A DNA stretch of 64,000 nt from the NCBI GenBank assembly GCA_024291935.2, contig CM044321.1, forward strand, positions 62,552,985 through 62,616,984, written 5' to 3'. The first letter of the stretch is position 1. The number at the start of each line of letters is the position of its first letter. The position numbers and the translations under genes are program-made. The notes beneath the pieces were generated by a model. The model made no database searches. It saw only the letters and a list, made by a program, of their open reading frames with translations, and was not told the origin of the DNA. This document shows positions 58,897-64,000 of this stretch, in pieces. Origin of the DNA: Okapia johnstoni. Its lineage: Eukaryota > Chordata > Mammalia > Artiodactyla > Giraffidae.

Positions 58897-59107
58897 TGCT
58901 GCTGCTGCTGCTAAGTCGCTTCAGTCGTGTCTGACTCTGTGCGACCCCATAGACGGCAGCCCACCAGGCTCCGCCGTCCCTAGGATTCTCCAGGCAAGAA
59001 CACTGGAGTGGGTTGCCATTTCCTTCTCCAGTGCATGAAAGTGAAAAGTGAAAGTGAAGTCGCTCAGTCGTGTCTGACTCTTCACGACCCCATGGACTGC
59101 AGCCTAC
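58897..59107 (-). mobile_element. Bov-A2 SINE, reverse strand
   Basis: TGCTGCTGCTGCTGCTAAGT tail, one full Bov-A monomer complement, the GTGAAAAGTGAAAGTGAAGT linker, then part of a second monomer. Confidence 0.93.
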
Positions 59108-60179
59108 GAGACAATGTTAAAAGAGTGATATTTCTCACAATTAAGTATATGAAGGAAAAGAATTCTACTCACAGGGATTAACTGAGAGGTTTCATTCTTA
59201 GGGCCTTTGCGTTGACATCAGGTTGGCTCTTCTGACTTGTTATCATGATGTTCATTGTAAAATATAAAATGCAGGGCTCTTGATAGCGAATTTTAAGTCA
59301 TAGGTTTCAGAATTTGGGATGTATTTGGGAGTATCCAGGCTATTAATACTTTACTATTATCCAGAGTCACAGCTTAAAAAAGAATAATCTTCCAAATGCT
59401 GCAAAACATACCTTAAAAATAGAACTTAAGGATCACATATTGTTGAAATAGTCTCTCTCCAACCAGGCACTAGAACCTTGTACCTGCGGGAAGCATTCCA
59501 TATGTAGGTGTCCTTACTGCAAAAGGAAATGAAAATCATGGGTTTATATTTGGAGGAATAGAGGTTAATAATTCAAGAATCCTCCAGTGAAGGCTTTATT
59601 CAGGGGACACAAAGTTTATCTACAACATGGTAGCAGCAGTAGAGACATCTTTACTTGATTATGTAAGTGGACATGGAATTTGCTATCGATGGAAATGGGT
59701 TGCCTGTAGCATATTTCCATTGCAAGAGTTCATAAAAATAATTTATACAAAATCCAGAGACAATGCTTCCTCCTTATAAAACAAGAAATACTAATCAGTA
59801 GTATTCATTACTGCAGATAATAAAAATAGTATGAAACATTTTCAGTAGGAGCTGTAGTAGGAATCTGAATTCTTTCATAGAGAGAATATTCTAAGGGGAT
59901 TGGAGAAGAGCCATGAGTTACCTTTCAGATTTGAAATTCTGTAATCTTTTTATGATATGTTGATAATAATCTATGCCATATAAAAATAAAATAAAAATAG
60001 TTGGAAACTGCCAAACCATTTTTTGACAGGAACCTATATATATATTATATATATATGTATAATTGATCATCTACAGTTTGTTAATGCAGTTCTTAAGTTG
60101 TTAAGACACATCCTTGTGGAAATATTTTAATTACGTTTCATATGTCTTTTTGTGTGAAATCACTTGGATACATTACTCC
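59108..60179. other. single-copy AT-rich stretch
   Basis: No exon or recent repeat; an AT dinucleotide tract lies at about 60035-60061. Confidence 0.35.
60035..60061. repeat. (AT)n simple repeat
   Basis: Alternating TATATATATAT units with one interruption. Confidence 0.85.
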
Positions 60180-60320
60180 CAAACCTGTTTTCCCACTTCT
60201 AAAATGGATACACTCCCTCCTGGGATTGTTAGGAAGATTCATTTCATATAGGGGAAAACACTTTGAAATAGTAAAGCATTAAGTATATACTAAAATTCTC
60301 TCTGAAATTGTTATTCACTT
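60180..60320 (+). mobile_element. MIR SINE relic
   Basis: TTTTCCCACTTCTAAAATGG, then CCTCCTGGGATTGTTAGGAA and GTAAAGCATTAAGTA, matching MIR order. Short and diverged. Confidence 0.6.
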
Positions 60321-60521
60321 TACCTAGTATAGTTCTTCAAATTATCAAGCGTAATCTTGTTCATTTTTAGTTACTTTTAAATTTATTTTTATTTATTTTT
60401 AACACACAGCATTCTATTGTTGTTATAGATTCACAAAGCGAAATTTGAGGACATGTATTAATAAAATTTTAAAATACATAAAAATCTTTTGAAAGGGAAT
60501 GCTTTGACTCAGATGAGAAAG

Positions 60522-60692
60522 AGTCAATGCAGGAGACCTGGGTTCAATTTCTGGGTCAGAAAGACCCTCTGGAGAGGGAATGGCTACCCACTCCAGTATT
60601 CTTGCCTGGAGAATTCCATGGACAGGGGCACCTGGTGTGCTACTGTCCATGAGGTTGCAAAGAATCAGACACAACTGAGCGACTAACACTTC
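60522..60692 (+). mobile_element. Bov-tA SINE, 5'-truncated
   Basis: Begins within the head (GTCAATGCAGGAGACCTGGG), Bov-A body, end GACACAACTGAGCGACTAAC. Confidence 0.92.
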
Positions 60693-60834
60693 ATAAATTT
60701 TTAGTTAAAACTATTTCTCAATAAAAGTAATGACTCTTTATAAATCAGTCATAACTTTTCTTTTTCCTTTTAATAAGAACTGATATCCATTCTTTATCAT
60801 TCTTTTCAATTGATATTAAATGCCAGCATAGAGC

Positions 60835-61070
60835 AGGAGTAAAGAGTGTGTGATCTGGAGTCAAACTCCTTGGGTTTATACTCAGTCCTACTACTTACTA
60901 GTTGTATGATCATCAGGAAATATCTTAATCTCTCTGTGCTTCAGTTTCATCATAAAAAGTATGTATAATAAGTGTTGCTTTCTCCTGGAGTTGTTGTGAG
61001 AATTAAATGAGGTATATAAAGCATGTGGCAGAGAGCCTAGCACATACTAAGCACCCCGTGAGTGCCAACT
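60835..61070 (+). mobile_element. MIR SINE, well preserved
   Basis: Nearly full length: GATCTGGAGTCAAACTCCTT, CTACTTACTAGTTGTATGAT, CTCTGTGCTTCAGTTTCATC, GTTGTGAGAATTAAATGAGG, AGCCTAGCACATACTAAGCA. Confidence 0.92.
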
Positions 61071-61339
61071 TTCTTTACTGTGGTCCTTTATGGAAGTTGC
61101 TAATCCATTTCCTGCTCCTTCCTCCAGGATAGTTTCTACTTCCTAATACAAATAAGGTTTCCTAACCATCTGGACTGTCAAGAATCTTACTATCTAGATT
61201 TAAACTTCCAGATGATTCTGCATTTGCCCATGATTTTGTGGCCTCTAGAGCGTAGTCCTCAGGGGCCATATTCCATTAACTAGAAGATCTGAAAGTCCAA
61301 CATTACTAAGAGGTATATCTTGATGACCTTTGTAATGAC

Positions 61340-61735
61340 CTCTGCATGCATCTCACAACTACCTCCCAGTGCTCCAGAGCAAGGAGTCTACTTCCTTCTA
61401 GCCTTATAGTTTTGGCTCCAGTTCTTTCTCTGCCGATGTTGTTGTTCTTTTTAATCTTCCCATGCTCACTCCTCTTGTCATTCAGACTACAACAAACTTC
61501 CTCCACCACTCTAATGGAACTAAAGTAGCCACGTGAGTCCTGCGTAACACATCACCAGCTTTATGTCTGCACTTCCCGATGATTTTCATGATTTTTTTGT
61601 TAAATGTGTTTCTATCTCCCCATCCTAAATTCTACAAGTTATATAAAAACAGTGGCCACATCTGACTTATTTACTCACCACAGTATCTTCAGCATAATTT
61701 CACCTACGAACTATGCAATACATATTTATTGAATG
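61340..61735 (+). mobile_element. L2 LINE 3' relic
   Basis: The end is clear: ACAGTGGCCACATCTGACTT, CACCACAGTATCTTCAGC, then CAATACATATTTATTGAATG. The left part, CT-rich with GCTCCAGTTCTTTCTCTGCC, is a weaker match. Confidence 0.65.
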
Positions 61736-61794
61736 CATAGATAAAAACGATGACTCATTTACCTCAAGTAAAATGGCAGAGCCATTTTCATATA

Positions 61795-61935
61795 TCTAGA
61801 ATACCTTTCCCACATTTCTCTATTTGTTAAAATGGTACTCATTCCTATTCTGTGAAGTTCTTTAAGCTTCATACAAGAAAAAATTCATTTCTCTTCAATG
61901 TGCTCCTATAATATACAATTTCCTTAAATGCAAAG
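61795..61935 (+). mobile_element. possible L2 relic
   Basis: GGTACTCATTCCTATTCTGT and ATTTCTCTTCAATGTGCTCC follow the spacing of an L2 3' segment, but the match is weak. Confidence 0.4.
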
Positions 61936-63206
61936 GCTTTTGTTAGATATGATTTGGTAAGAGAAAATACTTGGGTATTTGGCCAATACTAGGCTGTAAC
62001 CGTTTTCTAATAGGTCTCACCCCTTATAGCTTGAAGGAGATTCTTTTGCTTTTCTAAAAGATTTTTTTTTTAAGATGAGTTGAGAAGCATTATGTTCATA
62101 ACGTGGAAAAGGAATGCATGGGTTTATTATATAGCTTATATCTTATACATAAAAACTTACAAAATCTAAAGTATGTACTGGATTTTAACATTCATTTACC
62201 TTTAACTAAAAACTTAGAGGAAGCCTTTGATACTTGTGACAAAATGTAATGGCTCCTGGCAAAGTGTGCATTCTGCTTTTGACAATCTATTTATCATCAT
62301 TTGTTTACCGCTTTAGTGTTCCACGCAATCCTGCTTAGGAACAGTCTTTTCTTTGTCTAGAGGTTGCTAACAAAAGTTGTGTACTTAATCTCCATTTGCT
62401 CTTGTAAATAGCTCAAGTGCACAATCTTAATTCATTCACTTATGTAACAAAACAAAACTGATTATTATAGGGTAGGTAGTGGAAAAACAGAGAGCAGGAA
62501 ACAGTCTTTACTGTTCCGGAGGTACTGTATTATCAAATCACTTCATGTAGATTTGGAGCTAGGGTGGGACCCAAGAAACTCAGTGAATAGCAGTGGAGAT
62601 TTTAAATGCTCAGAAGATCTATTTGCTCAAAACTTGAGACTATAGCTGCAGGGAATGGCAATAAAACACCTATCTGAACCTGCCATTGCTAACAGGGAGG
62701 AGGGTCAGGAAATTCTTTCAAGAGTAGGCAAAGGTTGAATTGATTCTTCAATTCAAGTGGAGCTAACCAAGTTGAGCAATTGTATTCTTATAGCCCTGGC
62801 TGTTGAGCAAAAATGTACAATCCTGCAGTTGCCAATACATTTTTTTATGATATTTTCTGTTTTCTCAGGTCCACTTTCTATTTTATGTGCAGCCATTGTG
62901 AGCATTCTTTTCCTTTGAGTTTTGTTTCAAAGTTGAGAAGATTCTAATGTTTCTGATCACTGGCAGAAAGAGAACAATTTCCAAATAAAATTTACCTTGA
63001 AAACAGAACTCCATTACATGAAAGTTGTTGACACTTGAAAGGCTCACACACTTAAAAGTCTCTCTAGGTTGTGTGAGTTTACAAACATATTGATTAGTTA
63101 CCCATGACTATAGACCTCACAGCCACTTCCTATTGTGCATATTCCTAGAATAATAGCACTGATTCACATGTAAGAGGGTTTTTTTTTTTTTTTATGAGGA
63201 AAGACT
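61936..63206. other. single-copy AT-rich stretch
   Basis: No exon or repeat recognised. It contains, at 62415-62435, the 21 bases that recur inside the SINE at 63378-63398. A poly-T run lies at about 63180-63193. Confidence 0.4.
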
Positions 63207-63215
63207 ATGCCCTAT

Positions 63216-63447
63216 ACAGGCTTCCCAGGTGGCTCAGTGATAAAGAATCTACCTGCCAATGCAGGAGACCTGGGTTCAGTCCTTGGGTCAAGAAGACCCC
63301 CTGGAGGAGGAAACGGCAACCCACTCTAGTATTCTTGCCTAGGAAATCCCATGGACAGAGGTGTCTGGAGGGCTCAAAAGTGCACAATCTTAATTCATGG
63401 GATCGCAAGAGTTGGACACAACTAAGCGACTGAGCTCACATACCCAC
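63216..63447 (+). mobile_element. Bov-tA SINE with a templated insertion
   Basis: Complete head (AGGCTTCCCAGGTGGCTCAG), Bov-A body and end GACACAACTAAGCGACTGAG. ATGCCCTAT at both edges (63207-63215 and 63448-63456) marks the target duplication. In the body, the usual segment between GGGCT and ATGGG is replaced by about 22 bases unlike any Bov-tA (see findings). Confidence 0.94.
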
Positions 63448-63456
63448 ATGCCCTAT

Positions 63457-63958
63457 CCACCTTAAATTTACTAGCTCTTGTCAAATACATATTAAAATCT
63501 CAGTAATATTCTTTGATTAAACAAATATTTTGTTATTTTAACAAATGTTGATTTCATGATATTTTATGGTAAATATTAATTGCTTTTCATGCACCAGGAT
63601 ACTCATTAACATTTACATGTTGTGATTTGAGTTTGGGGGTATTTCTTCAACATTATTAACACAAGCAAGGGCTCTTCACTTCACTTTAGGGGATCTAGCA
63701 TAAGCTTGACATCTTTTATCCCACACAGTAATTTGTTAATAACCAATCTCCCTTGGACTGTGAACATTAAAAAAAAAAAAAAATGCAAAGGTGGGGAAGA
63801 AGAGGAGATGATCTAAATAATATTGGAAATCAACGCTTTGTCTAAATATTACAAGGCTGAGACACAAAGAGCTGTACACAATCACTGTGCTCTGGTTGGT
63901 AAATCTGTTTCTCACGGGGATGTGGTCTAGCAATTTGAGAACTCTATTATGTGTATAC
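63457..63958. other. single-copy AT-rich segment
   Basis: Nothing recognised; a poly-A run lies at about 63770-63783. Confidence 0.3.
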
Positions 63959-64000
63959 TGCATGCGTGCTAAGTTGCTTCAGTCATGACCAATGCTTTGC
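63959..64000 (-). mobile_element. start of a reverse-strand Bov-tA/Bov-A SINE, cut by window edge
   Basis: TGCATGCGTGCTAAGTTGCT then TCAGTCATGACC matches the 3' end complement seen in the other reverse-strand copies. The rest lies beyond the window. Confidence 0.85.

Noticed and set aside
1..64000. CRISPR arrays, operons, toxin-antitoxin or phage modules
   Set aside because: The repeated units are dispersed SINE and LINE copies, not regularly spaced direct repeats, and the window is mammalian nuclear DNA with no bacterial gene structure.

Overview
This window is nuclear DNA from a ruminant, most likely a bovid. The evidence is the repeat content: many Bov-tA and Bov-A/Bov-A2 SINEs, young BovB (RTE-type) LINEs and their 3' tails, ruminant L1 3' ends, CHR-type tRNA SINEs, and old mammalian MIR and L2 relics. 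Cattle, sheep, goat and other bovids cannot be separated from this sequence alone. No bacterial, plasmid or phage sequence is seen.

No host protein-coding exon can be supported. Every reading frame with recognisable protein similarity belongs to a retroelement: BovB endonuclease/reverse transcriptase or L1 ORF1/ORF2. All are broken by stops, frameshifts, truncation or inversion. The only strong sign of a host gene is a CpG-rich block at about 31.86-33.14 kb. It is preceded by a 38-unit CA microsatellite and carries GC boxes and several good splice-donor sequences. It looks like the promoter and non-coding first exon of a gene whose coding exons lie outside the window. The direction and identity of that gene cannot be read here.

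Layout. 1-11.3 kb: a long reverse-strand BovB (951-3418), an L1 3' end, an L2, BovB tails, a BovB with an inverted 5' part (8182-9761) and an L1 ORF2 relic. 11.3-16.2 kb: mostly single-copy DNA with weak MIR and CHR pieces. 16.2-30.6 kb: dense Bov-tA, Bov-A2 and BovB insertions. 30.6-35 kb: CpG island and single-copy flanks. 35-47 kb: largely single-copy AT-rich DNA, broken by BovB (40.3-41.0 kb) and by an L1 carrying a nested BovB (45.0-46.4 kb). 47-64 kb: SINEs; an L1 carrying a (GT)26 tract and a mariner-type MITE (52.5-53.1 kb); an internally deleted BovB (54.9-55.4 kb); an L1 insertion with an inverted 5' part and clear target-site duplications (57.0-57.3 kb); and a SINE containing a short copy of sequence from 1 kb upstream (63.4 kb).

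The BovB LINEs and Bov-A/Bov-tA SINEs share their 3' sequence, which by established knowledge lets the LINE enzyme mobilise the SINEs; that partnership explains most of the recent insertions. I found no previously undescribed biological system. The most informative points are the structural histories of individual insertions and the CpG island.
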